Positions 1-7,997 of a stretch of DNA of 64,000 bases are shown here, in pieces. Position numbers and translations under genes: made by a program. This DNA is from Hyphomonadaceae bacterium (GTDB lineage Bacteria > Pseudomonadota > Alphaproteobacteria > Caulobacterales > Hyphomonadaceae): the NCBI GenBank assembly GCA_022844345.1, contig JALHLU010000014.1:24605-88604 (forward strand). Reading direction: 5' to 3'. Positions within the stretch are counted from its first letter, which is position 1; each line of letters opens with the position of its first letter. Under the pieces are notes generated by a model. The model ran no database searches and had not been told where the DNA came from. It saw only the letters and a list, made by a program, of their open reading frames with translations.

Positions 1-510
1 GTTGATGGTTCGCCCAACGCCGGGAAGCGCCATAATGGGCGCCCGGGCGATCAAACGCGTGACCGGTCCGATGAGATCAACCGGCAGCAGCGCGTTCGCA
101 ATCGGCCATGAGATGATCGAAAAGTGACTGCTAAACGCGCTCTCAGAAGGATGTATAACCTGGTGGCGCTTGGCCATCTCGCCGAACACATCTCCAAGGC
201 GGACGCGTTGCGCCATCGTAATGGGGAAACCAAACGCGTCGGCGAGTTTGTCCCAGAACACTGTGCCGACTCCCTCGAACCGAAATCCGATCTCAGACGC
301 AACGGCGCAGGTGAGGAGCGGCACTCTCAACAGGAGTTTGTCGAGATCGACTTCGGGGACCGGAGCGGTGAGTCGATCGAATGGACCTTGCCAAAGATCG
401 ACCGAGTCCACGGCTTCGATAAGAGCGATGGCCCCGACTTCGCGGTTAAGCGCTACGATGGACGAGCGGAGTTGACGCTCCAACTCATCCAAATCCCCCC
501 AACTCGCCAT
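1..510 (-). CDS. Unrecognised protein, 5' part only (runs off left edge)
   Basis: Reading the minus strand from ATG at 510 gives 170 codons without a stop to the window edge. The translation is protein-like, with balanced hydrophobic blocks and motifs such as VFWDKLADAFG (about residue 90) and SWPIANALLP (about residue 140). I do not recognise the family. The frame stays open upstream to a TGA at 736-738, so an earlier start (for example GTG at 705) is possible; no clear ribosome binding site precedes ATG 510. It is divergent from the GHKL ATPase gene at 773 and could share a control region with it. It could be a fifth member of the neighbouring system, but that is inference. Confidence 0.6.
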   Translation of the reverse strand, partial: MASWGDLDELERQLRSSIVALNREVGAIALIEAVDSVDLWQGPFDRLTAPVPEVDLDKLLLRVPLLTCAVASEIGFRFEGVGTVFWDKLADAFGFPITMAQRVRLGDVFGEMAKRHQVIHPSESAFSSHFSIISWPIANALLPVDLIGPVTRLIARAPIMALPGVGRTIN

Positions 511-772
511 CGAAGCCGCCCGTGCCTCGTTTTCGCCGTTCCGCAAATCGTACGGTTCGTGTCGATTCGTAGAACGATTCGACCGTGCAAAAAATCGTTT
601 ATTTTCTGAGGCCCGGCCTTGGGCAATCGTTGGACACCAAGCGAATTTGCGTCGAACTGCTGACCATTCGAGCAAAAAACGCTGATCTCGGGGTGCGCCG
701 CGCACATCGAAGCCAAATCCTGGACTAGTGGGGTGTCACCAGCGGCCAAGCGCCGTGATCAAGGAGAATGAC

Positions 773-2707
773 ATGACGACCGAACCCGAGACTAGCGATC
801 GCCTGCTCACCGAAGTAGAACGGCAGCAGAAGTACCTAGCGAAGCTCCCGAAGAATTTCAATTTCCCACTGTTTAACGCAGCACAGGCGCTCGAGTCCCA
901 GCGTCGCAGCGGTTACCGGAACACGGCAGCAGCGGCGCGAGAGATCGTAGACAACGCGATCGAGGCCGGGGCCACCCGCGTTGACATATGCTTCGAGCGC
1001 CCGCTCACGAAGGGTAACAAGACCGCCGAGGCCATCACGTCGATCGCATTCATCGACAACGGGTCGGGCATGATCCCGAAGATGGCTCAGTACGCCCTTT
1101 CCTGGGGCGCGGGCACCCACTTCGACGATCCTTCCTTCATCGGCAAGTTCGGCTTCGGTTTGCCGAATGCATCGATCAATCAGACTCGACTGGTCGAGGT
1201 CTATACAAAGGTGCTTGGCTCGAAGACCGTCACGAAGGCGTGGCTGGATGCGCGGGACGTGAAAGATCACGGGCTTCAGCAAATTCCCGACCCCGTCGAT
1301 GCCAAGCTTCCCGATTTCGTGCAGAAATATCTCGACAAGGCTGGCCTGCCATTCGATCACGGCACGGTGGTTGTCTGGGTCAATCCCGATCGCATCTCGT
1401 ATCGCAAGGCGTCGGTGATGCGCGAGCACCTAGTCGATGACTTCGGCGTCACGTATCGCTATCTGCTGGACAAGGTCGAACTCCATGTCGAGAGCGCCAA
1501 GATCGAGCCGGTTGATCCGCTTTTCCTGACGCCGTCTGCTCGCTACTTCAAGTCGGCCGAAGCCGGCGGCGCCAAGCAGATCCGTGACTGGAATATCGCG
1601 GTGAAGTATGTGCGCGACCCAGACAGCGGGATGATGGAGTTGGAAAAGGTCGAAGATGTCAGCGAGTTGGATTCCAAGGATCCCAACATCGTGGCGGCCG
1701 GGGCGATCTATGTACGAGTGAGTCGTTTTCCCTACGGCTTCGCGGAGTGGGCCGGCAAGGGCAAAAAAGCCGAGACGGACGCACACAAGCGCTTCGAAAT
1801 CCGCAAAACGCGCCGCGGGATGTCGTTTGTCCGCGCCGGTCGGGAAATCGAAACGGTCGATGTGTTTCCAAAATCGACCAAGGAAATCGCCAAGGGTTTG
1901 GGCGAGTGGCCATTGCTCCAGTCCTACGCCTATCACTGGGGCATTGAAGTGCAGTTCGACCCCCGGTTGGACGAGATCTTTGGCATCACCAACGATAAGC
2001 AAACGGTCAGGCCGATCGAGAGCCTATGGAGGTTGCTTGCCGACGTGGAAGTCGATGACCAACTCGGCAAGGAGCAGTCTTGGCAAAGCAGTACGCGTCG
2101 CGAACAGAACCTGAAACGCAAAGCGGAAAAGGCGGCGCGCGCGCAGGAGCCGACCCCCGCCGAGACGGCCGCGGCCGCCGCTGACAGCATTGGCGGGCGC
2201 AAGCCGAAGGTCGCCGATCACCACAAGGGACAAGCGCGTACCGATCTGGAGACTGCAGCCGGCAAGCGTGCCGGTATCGATCAGACGTCGATCGACCAGG
2301 CCCGCAAGGCTCTTGAAGAGGAAGCCAGGAAACGTCCCTACGTCATCGACTTCTTCGACGATGCTCACGGCCCGTTTTACAAGCCCGATTGGGAAAGCGG
2401 CGTCCAGGTGGCTGTGCTGATAAACAGGCAGCATCCGTTCTTCCAAGTCCTCTACGGGCCGCTTCTGGACTTGCCCAACGGAGCGCAGACACAGCAAGCT
2501 CTGGATGTCATGCTGATTGCTCTCGCTCGTGCCGAACTGCAGACCGACGATGAGACGGCATCGCTCTGGTATCAGGCGCAACGCGAACGTGCCTGGAGCC
2601 CGTTTATGGCTGACGCGCTCAAGGTTCTGCATCAGAAGATGATGCCGACCGACGAGGAAGCCGCTGAAGCGCGCAATCGCGGCGAGGAACTGCAGGCAGC
2701 GGAATAG
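773..2707 (+). CDS. GHKL (MORC/MutL-like) ATPase, first of a paralogous pair
   Basis: A 644-residue protein with a Bergerat-fold ATPase at its N-terminus. The N-box REIVDNAIEAG (residues 56-66) supplies the Mg-binding Asn, DNGSGM (95-100) is the G1 box, and GKFGFGLPNAS (124-134) is the G2/lid glycine-rich box. A transducer-like segment follows, with FGVTYRYLL and EPVDPLFLTP near residues 225-265. A Lys/Arg-rich linker (about 435-525) leads to a C-terminal domain containing GPFY and HPFFQVLYGPLL. The protein at 3560-5272 has the same layout. ATG 773 has AAGGAG 6 nt upstream. No nuclease motif is evident, so any effector activity probably lies in a partner. A terminator follows at 2714. GHKL ATPases of this kind occur in restriction and defence loci; the role here is inferred. 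Confidence 0.85.
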   Translation: MTTEPETSDRLLTEVERQQKYLAKLPKNFNFPLFNAAQALESQRRSGYRNTAAAAREIVDNAIEAGATRVDICFERPLTKGNKTAEAITSIAFIDNGSGMIPKMAQYALSWGAGTHFDDPSFIGKFGFGLPNASINQTRLVEVYTKVLGSKTVTKAWLDARDVKDHGLQQIPDPVDAKLPDFVQKYLDKAGLPFDHGTVVVWVNPDRISYRKASVMREHLVDDFGVTYRYLLDKVELHVESAKIEPVDPLFLTPSARYFKSAEAGGAKQIRDWNIAVKYVRDPDSGMMELEKVEDVSELDSKDPNIVAAGAIYVRVSRFPYGFAEWAGKGKKAETDAHKRFEIRKTRRGMSFVRAGREIETVDVFPKSTKEIAKGLGEWPLLQSYAYHWGIEVQFDPRLDEIFGITNDKQTVRPIESLWRLLADVEVDDQLGKEQSWQSSTRREQNLKRKAEKAARAQEPTPAETAAAAADSIGGRKPKVADHHKGQARTDLETAAGKRAGIDQTSIDQARKALEEEARKRPYVIDFFDDAHGPFYKPDWESGVQVAVLINRQHPFFQVLYGPLLDLPNGAQTQQALDVMLIALARAELQTDDETASLWYQAQRERAWSPFMADALKVLHQKMMPTDEEAAEARNRGEELQAAE

Positions 2708-2713
2708 TCAGGA

Positions 2714-2743
2714 GGCGGAGCGCTCACGCGCTCCGCCTTTTCT
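2714..2743 (+). terminator. Intrinsic terminator after first GHKL gene
   Basis: A perfect 10-bp GC-rich stem (2714-2723 with 2728-2737), a 4-nt loop and TTTT then CTCT lie 6 nt after the stop codon. It should separate transcription of the first GHKL gene from the three genes downstream, unless there is read-through. Confidence 0.75.
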
Positions 2744-2757
2744 CTGTGGCAGGGCGC

Positions 2758-2783
2758 ACTTAACCCTGTTATCTTGGTTAAGT
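2758..2783. promoter_or_regulatory. 8-bp inverted repeat, operator-like
   Basis: ACTTAACC (2758-2765) and GGTTAAGT (2776-2783) are perfect inverted arms separated by 10 bp. They lie between the terminator of the first GHKL gene and the start of the sigma-like gene. The half-site centre spacing of 18 bp and the AT-rich composition in GC-rich DNA fit a dimeric regulator site over a promoter. The binding protein is unknown. Confidence 0.45.
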
Positions 2784-2894
2784 AGAGTACAGCTCGACGA
2801 CCAGTGTAGGCGCGGCCATGAGCCGCCATGTCCCCGGACGCTGCAACGGCCTTCAGCTGAGTTTTGAAGGCACAAGCAGCGAAAGGAGGGCACC

Positions 2895-3557
2895 GTGAAG
2901 AACGGCACCCCAGTCATTGACCTTAACCAACTCCTCGAAGCAGCGCTCAACGGGCGCCCTTACAACCAACTGCGCCTGGGCAAGCAGGCGCAGCGCTATG
3001 CGGCTAGCATCTCTTGGCGGATGGCGCCCGACCTCCCCGAAGACCTGCACGGCGAGGTCTTCTCAGAGGCGTTTACACTTCTTCTGGAGGCTGGTTCGGC
3101 GGCGCTCGCCAACAAGAACTGCAAGGACCTCTTTGCCGGGTGTGTGCGCAACGCCGTCCGCCGTGTCCAAGCCTCGAACGCGTCGCCCGGGCAGCGCACG
3201 CGGAAGCCCGCGCGGAAGGCTCCGCCGCCGAAAGGACGCGTTGCGGCCGAACATGTCGAACGCGTTCTCGACCCCAAGGCGGTCGAGCGTCTTTCGACTG
3301 GGGAAGGCAATAGACGCCTTCTCGATTTCGACAACCTGCCAGATCCGGTGGGCGAGGCGCGCCTGCGCCGCGTCGAGCATCGCATCGACATTCAGAAACT
3401 ATTCGTCATTGCGCCCGCGGTCGTCGAGCGCTCGTATCGAGCAATCCACCTCGAAGGAATTTCGATGGAGGCGGCCGCGCAGCAGGCCGGCATCAAGCGG
3501 TTCACGCTGAGGCGTCAATTCCTCGCCTTTTCCGAGATCGCGCGGGCCGCCGCGTAA
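2895..3557 (+). CDS. Sigma-70-family-like protein
   Basis: A 220-residue protein starting at GTG 2895 with a strong AAGGAGG 5 nt upstream. Residues 22-90 resemble sigma region 2: an acidic helix containing PEDLHGEVFSEAF, then an aromatic and basic segment with FAGCVRNAVRRVQ, where region 2.4 would sit. A basic Pro/Lys linker (about 98-118) follows. Residues 165-212 resemble region 4, with a helix-turn-helix around SMEAAAQQAGIKRFTLRRQF. It ends 2 nt before the second GHKL gene, so the two are translationally linked. It may direct RNA polymerase to the block's own promoter, or be a sigma-derived DNA-binding subunit. The sequence is too diverged to assign an ECF class by eye. Confidence 0.6.
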   Translation: MKNGTPVIDLNQLLEAALNGRPYNQLRLGKQAQRYAASISWRMAPDLPEDLHGEVFSEAFTLLLEAGSAALANKNCKDLFAGCVRNAVRRVQASNASPGQRTRKPARKAPPPKGRVAAEHVERVLDPKAVERLSTGEGNRRLLDFDNLPDPVGEARLRRVEHRIDIQKLFVIAPAVVERSYRAIHLEGISMEAAAQQAGIKRFTLRRQFLAFSEIARAAA

Positions 3558-3559
3558 CC

Positions 3560-5272
3560 ATGTCCGACCGTTCACATTCGATGCGGGGCGCGGGCTTCGG
3601 CCCCGTCCTTGCAGCGCAGAGAGCATACGCCCAGCAAGCCGAAGGCCGCTCCAAATTCGGGCTTGTAGTTCCGGAAGCCTTCATTCGCGGCATCCGTGAT
3701 CTCGGCTATCGCGGCAACGGGGATGCGATCGCCGAACTGATCGACAACGCGATCCAGGCTTATGCGGATCGCGTGGACGTCGTCTTCGGCTACGCCGGAT
3801 CGTCATCCGGAAAAAAACCAGTGCAACTTGCGGTCATCGACAACGGCCACGGAATGGAACCGTCGATGATCCGCATGGCGGTCATGTGGGGCGGCACTCA
3901 CCGAGAAGGCGACCGCAAGGGTTTAGGCCGGTACGGTTACGGCCTGCCGTGCTCATCGGTCAGCCTAGGACGCCGGTTTACCGTCTACTCGCAGGTGGCC
4001 GGCTCCGGCCTGCATGCCGTTTCACTGGATCTCGACGATCTTGCCGCGGGCGCCTACACCGACACAGTCGGCGACATCGTCGTTCCGAAACCCGTGCAGG
4101 CCTCCCTGCCGCCCTTCGTGCAACAGCAACTCGCAAGGGCGTATCCTTCGGGATGGCATTGCGGCACAGTCGTCGTGATCGACAAACTCGACCGGCTCGA
4201 ATGGTCCACGGCGCACGGCCTTCGCGAGAACCTCTCGCGCCAGTTCGGCGCGACCTATCACAAACTTCGAAACGAAACCGCCCTGTACGTGGACGATCGC
4301 TTCGTCGAGCCAGTCGACCCGCTTTTCCTGACGCCTCACTTTCACCTGCACGCGCTCGATGATGACCGGGCCAACGCATTTGATCCGATCCGAATCGAGG
4401 CGCGGAATCCCGAAAACCGATCATACATGGGCGCCATCAACCTCCGGTACTCATGGCTGCCGCCAAGCTTCGGGTCGATCGACAAGGGCCGCGACGCGGT
4501 CGGTCTCAACGCCAACGAACGCTTCGCGATTCTGAAGGAGTATCACGGTCTCGTCTTCAGCCGGAACGGCCGCCTGATCGATGTCCAGACGCGCACCCCG
4601 TGGACGACGTTCATAAACAACGACCGCTACATCAAGGTCGAGATCGAGTTCTCGGCGGCTCTGGATGAGGCCTTCGGCGTCACGACATCCAAGCAGCAGG
4701 TCACTGTCTCGCCCTTCATATGGGACCTGCTGCGACGTCACGGTCTTCCAAAGGCAATCGAGCAATTGCGCAACAAAGTGCGCGAGGCCAAGGCTATCCG
4801 GCGGATGGTGGCGCTGTGGCCGGGAGAGGGGGAGCAGCGCGTCTCGGAGCGTGCCATGGGCGTCGCCTCAACCGGGGTGCCGCGGGAGGCCAGTCAATCG
4901 GCGTCGAGAACGCGGCCCGCCCTGTCGCCCTATCAGGTCAGAATTGAGCACGCGGCAAAGGGGCCATTTTTCCGCATCGAGGAAGCAGGGGATGTCCGCA
5001 TTCTCCACCTCAACTCAGCCCATCGATTTTATGACCAGATCTATGATGCTCCCGCGTCCAACGCAGAGTTCCGGGCGGCGTTGGAAGTCCTCTTGTTCTC
5101 CCTGGGGGACGTGATCCTCGATTGCGATGGCGAAAGTGATGGCTTTGGCCAAGCCCACGTCATTTCATGGTCAGCACGGCTGGAGGCAGCCTTGAGCATG
5201 CTCGCTTCCCATCTAAGCCAGGATAGCGGTCAGGGCGAGGAAGACGACGGTGGGGAGCCGGAAGGGGGCTAG
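3560..5272 (+). CDS. GHKL (MORC/MutL-like) ATPase, second of the pair
   Basis: A 570-residue paralogue of the protein at 773. The N-box AELIDNAIQA (58-67), G1 box DNGHGM (94-99) and lid GLGRYGYGLPCSS (121-133) are intact. The transducer-like segment repeats FGATYHKL and EPVDPLFLTP. The C-terminal domain shares the GPFF and LNSAHRFYDQIYD features with the first copy. It lacks the long basic linker of the first protein. The ATG follows the stop of the sigma-like gene by 2 nt. Two different but paralogous GHKL subunits suggest a heterodimeric, ATP-gated clamp, by analogy with MutL, MORC and Hsp90 dimers; that is inference. A short gap with a UUCG hairpin separates it from the DruA gene. Confidence 0.85.
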   Translation: MSDRSHSMRGAGFGPVLAAQRAYAQQAEGRSKFGLVVPEAFIRGIRDLGYRGNGDAIAELIDNAIQAYADRVDVVFGYAGSSSGKKPVQLAVIDNGHGMEPSMIRMAVMWGGTHREGDRKGLGRYGYGLPCSSVSLGRRFTVYSQVAGSGLHAVSLDLDDLAAGAYTDTVGDIVVPKPVQASLPPFVQQQLARAYPSGWHCGTVVVIDKLDRLEWSTAHGLRENLSRQFGATYHKLRNETALYVDDRFVEPVDPLFLTPHFHLHALDDDRANAFDPIRIEARNPENRSYMGAINLRYSWLPPSFGSIDKGRDAVGLNANERFAILKEYHGLVFSRNGRLIDVQTRTPWTTFINNDRYIKVEIEFSAALDEAFGVTTSKQQVTVSPFIWDLLRRHGLPKAIEQLRNKVREAKAIRRMVALWPGEGEQRVSERAMGVASTGVPREASQSASRTRPALSPYQVRIEHAAKGPFFRIEEAGDVRILHLNSAHRFYDQIYDAPASNAEFRAALEVLLFSLGDVILDCDGESDGFGQAHVISWSARLEAALSMLASHLSQDSGQGEEDDGGEPEGG

Positions 5273-5306
5273 CGTGTGGCTTGGGTTTTTGCGATAGCGT
5301 CCGCGT

Positions 5307-5326
5307 CGGGCCGCTTCGGCGGCCCG
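5307..5326 (+). promoter_or_regulatory. UUCG tetraloop hairpin between GHKL and druA genes
   Basis: An 8-bp stem (5307-5314 with 5319-5326) is capped by TTCG. It has no T-run, so it is not a standard terminator. It ends 9 nt before the GGAGG that precedes the GTG start of the DruA gene. It may stabilise the mRNA or set the ratio of DruA to ATPases. Confidence 0.5.
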
Positions 5327-5344
5327 TACGATTCCGGAGGCTAA

Positions 5345-7378
5345 GTGTCTGTCGACGAAACCCTTTTTGGACCAGGCCGACAGCGCGCCTTTTCGCCTTA
5401 TCTGGCGCCGGTCGAACGCCGGCGGCTCAATAAGGCCCTCCACCTCGGCGGCGGGTTCCCTCCGAGCTTTGCCGTTGAATTGCGGGCTCTCGCGCGCCGG
5501 TACGTGGACGATGGCGATAGCAACAAGCTGCGAGCTGTCTGTCTGCTCGTTGCTGACCTGTTTGAGCAGGGTTGGCGCGTCGCAGTCGAGGCTGGCCAGA
5601 TCACTGTCGAGCCACCTGGGATCGCTCGCGAGGGACAACAGAGTATCGACGACGTCAAAGCTCGCGTGCGCCAAGGTCTTCAGACTACACGGCTGAAACA
5701 ACTCAAGGAACCATCGGTCCGGCACTTCCTTGAGAGAATGGAACGTCGAACCAAACGGCCTCAGGGAAAATTCTGCGTCCTCGACCTCATCGACAATGGC
5801 GCCGACTTAGCGAAGGCATTCAAGCGCGTACGGGTGAAAAATCCTGATCTCCGCGCCGAGCGCCTCGCCAATATCGTCGATCCGGTAATCGAGATTTGCG
5901 AGGCCGGGGCAAAGTGCCCCGACACTGGTCTCAACCTGATCGACGTGTGGCGCTATTTCCGTCACACATGGGCGCACGAGTATCGTCCAGTACCTGGCCG
6001 GCAGATGATGGTCCTGATCCGCAATGCGGCCCGGCCTCGCCGGCCCGTGATGGGCATCGCCATGCTCGCGAGCCCGGTTATGCGGCTAGGCGCGCGCGAC
6101 CATTGGATAGGATGGACTCGCGAGGCCGCCGAAGCCCAAATCCAGCAAGGCGTGTGGCCAGCGAAGGACTTCATCGCTGCTCTCAAGAAGCGGCTCAACC
6201 AATCCATCAGGGCCATCCGCTGGGACGATTTGTGCTCAGAGGACGAGGTCCGAAACCCGACAGAGCGCGTTTCGTTGAGATTGGAACAGAAGTCGTCAGG
6301 CGCAGCCTTCGCTCGCGAGTCCCAACTCAAGGCTTACTACCAGAAGCACCGGAAAGCCGATGGCGATGGAAAGGTGCGCCCGCATCGCGGGAAGCTGACT
6401 GGTGCTTCATCGACGACCGATTGGCGGAAGGCGTCCAAAGACCTGTTGTTCGTGCGCAAGCGCGCGGAAACCATGGCGCAGTTGCTTTTCGCGAAGCGGA
6501 TTCTTCAGGCCGCTCCCCGCAGAAGGCCGCCTACGGAAACGCTGCAGCAACTGTTCGCTTCGCCGGATGGGCAGCGGGCCATTGATATTATCTTGGCTGA
6601 GTTTCGAAAGGCGGGCCTGTCGAGCGAAGTTGCCGATGTTAGTGTTTGCGGTGCTGTCCATCCTTACAACGAGATCCTCGGCGGCAAACTCGTGGCGCTC
6701 ATGTTGACTACACTTGAGATGAGAGAAGCTTACGCGAAGCGCTATGGCGGCCAGATCAGTTTCATTGCCTCTCAGATGGCGGGAAGGGCCGTCAGAAAGC
6801 CAGCGCGATTGCGCGTTCTGACGACAACCAGCCTCTACGGCGTCGGATCGAGCCAGTACAACCGCCTAGAGCTACGAGCAAAAGAGTATCCCTCCCTTCC
6901 TCATGACGTGCGGTGGGGCAATATCGGCAAGAGCCTCACCGGCGGGTTCGGCACCTTGCACTTGGGGAATGAGACTGCCGAGGCTCTGCGCACGATGGCG
7001 CTGACGCGCCACGACGCTCGACGCGTCAACAATCGCTTTGGAGAAGGGACCAGTCCAAGGCTCCGGCAGATTCGCGAAGGGCTAGACGCGCTGGGCCTAA
7101 AAAGTAGTTCGTTTCTCCATCACGCGACACCGCGAATATTCTACGGTTGCGAATTGGAACCGAATTCCCGCTACGCTCTCCTTGGGTTGCCAGCGCCTCC
7201 GTCCAGGCCAATCAGTCGGGAAGAGATCGCGGACGGCTGGCGTCGCCGGTGGTTGAGCAATCGCGTGCTCCGTCCTGAGACGTTGGAAGCCCTTGCCGCC
7301 TTGGGCGAGCAGAGCATACGCGCAAGTCTGCATGTAGACGCGTCGGGACAATTCCTGCTCCCGATCACCTCCGACTAG
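5345..7378 (+). CDS. DruA-like protein (DUF4338), Druantia-type anti-phage protein
   Basis: A 677-residue protein from GTG 5345, with GGAGG 4 nt upstream. It carries the blocks I associate with DUF4338/DruA in order: VWRYFRHTWA (201-210), RPVMGIAMLASPV (233-245) then ARDHWIGWT (250-258), a central segment with KDLLFVRKRAETMAQLLFAK, the core VCGAVHPYNEILGGKLVAL (434-452), SQMAGRAVRKP (476-486) and TTTSLYGVGSSQYNRL (493-508). The C-terminal FGEGTSPRLRQIREGLDALG also fits. DruA is a component of type I Druantia, but no DruE-type helicase or other Druantia gene is present. Here it follows GHKL ATPases and a sigma-like gene instead. Its biochemical activity is not known to me. Confidence 0.8.
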   Translation: MSVDETLFGPGRQRAFSPYLAPVERRRLNKALHLGGGFPPSFAVELRALARRYVDDGDSNKLRAVCLLVADLFEQGWRVAVEAGQITVEPPGIAREGQQSIDDVKARVRQGLQTTRLKQLKEPSVRHFLERMERRTKRPQGKFCVLDLIDNGADLAKAFKRVRVKNPDLRAERLANIVDPVIEICEAGAKCPDTGLNLIDVWRYFRHTWAHEYRPVPGRQMMVLIRNAARPRRPVMGIAMLASPVMRLGARDHWIGWTREAAEAQIQQGVWPAKDFIAALKKRLNQSIRAIRWDDLCSEDEVRNPTERVSLRLEQKSSGAAFARESQLKAYYQKHRKADGDGKVRPHRGKLTGASSTTDWRKASKDLLFVRKRAETMAQLLFAKRILQAAPRRRPPTETLQQLFASPDGQRAIDIILAEFRKAGLSSEVADVSVCGAVHPYNEILGGKLVALMLTTLEMREAYAKRYGGQISFIASQMAGRAVRKPARLRVLTTTSLYGVGSSQYNRLELRAKEYPSLPHDVRWGNIGKSLTGGFGTLHLGNETAEALRTMALTRHDARRVNNRFGEGTSPRLRQIREGLDALGLKSSSFLHHATPRIFYGCELEPNSRYALLGLPAPPSRPISREEIADGWRRRWLSNRVLRPETLEALAALGEQSIRASLHVDASGQFLLPITSD

Positions 7379-7457
7379 CCCAAAATAGCTCTCCAATCGT
7401 TGTCGCCTGACTTGCTTTCGGATGCGTCGGATAGCCGAAGGACGCCTCCGGCTCGTC

Positions 7458-7518
7458 CGGGTATGCAATGGCGCGAGCGCCATCCTTTGCTACGCTCCGG
7501 CCTTACGGTGCATACCCG
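7458..7518 (+). promoter_or_regulatory. Nested hairpins in the DUF736 leader
   Basis: An outer 10-bp perfect inverted repeat (7458-7467 with 7509-7518) encloses a second 7-bp hairpin (7468-7474 with 7477-7483). It lies 67 bp before the DUF736 start and 79 bp after the DruA stop. There is no T-run. It may be a leader RNA structure or a protein-binding cruciform. Confidence 0.45.
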
Positions 7519-7584
7519 ATCGCCTTCGTCACGACGCCTCATTCCGAAACCGCGACAGGCGCGGACGGTTTGATGGAGTTGGCT

Positions 7585-7887
7585 ATGAATAAGATCGGAA
7601 CTTTCAGAAAAGCTGGTTTGGAATACGTCGGCGAAGTAATCACGCTGAGCGTGCAAAATAGGGATGTACGGATACTCCCGGTCGAAACCGTCGATGTAGA
7701 TGGGCCAACGCACACGATCCTCGTTGGCTCGGCAAACCTTGGACGCGCTTGGCGTCAGGGCGAGGCTTGCGCGGCGGAGTGGCTGATCGTGCACCTCGAT
7801 GACCCAAGCTTTGTAGAAGAAATAGAAGCTGAACTCAGGCCCGCGGGAGAAGATCGGTACGAACTGTATTGGGCCCGTAGAAAATAG
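7585..7887 (+). CDS. DUF736 family protein
   Basis: A 100-residue protein. It begins with MNKIGTF, the conserved DUF736 start, has a central VGSANLGRAWRQG segment, and ends with DRYELYWARRK, the usual Leu-x-Trp-x-Arg finish. DUF736 proteins are small, of unknown function, and typical of alphaproteobacterial plasmids and ICEs. I chose ATG 7585 because it matches the family N-terminus and has GGAG 6 nt upstream; longer in-frame starts lie in the hairpin leader. Its presence marks the return from defence-like cargo to mobile-element backbone. Confidence 0.85.
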   Translation: MNKIGTFRKAGLEYVGEVITLSVQNRDVRILPVETVDVDGPTHTILVGSANLGRAWRQGEACAAEWLIVHLDDPSFVEEIEAELRPAGEDRYELYWARRK

Positions 7888-7896
7888 AGAAACGAC

Positions 7897-7932
7897 CGAT
7901 GATGCCTACCGATCACTTGGTAGGCATCATCG
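7897..7932. promoter_or_regulatory. 14-bp perfect inverted repeat
   Basis: Arms at 7897-7910 and 7919-7932 are perfectly complementary with an 8-nt loop, 9 nt after the DUF736 stop. No T-run follows on the plus strand. It may terminate DUF736 transcription by a non-canonical route or serve as an operator for the gene at 7998. Confidence 0.5.
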
Positions 7933-7997
7933 CCGCTCAGGGTTGGCATTCGCAGATTTTGCATCATCCTCGCGCGAATCGAGATCCGGGTTGTTCA

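Noticed and set aside
124..609. Plus-strand frames at the left edge
   Set aside because: They overlap the better-supported minus-strand frame that is open from 510 to the edge, and their translations are low-complexity.
5345..7378. A complete Druantia system
   Set aside because: Only the DruA-type protein is recognisable. The hallmark large DruE helicase and the other Druantia proteins are absent from the window, so I treat the locus as something different.
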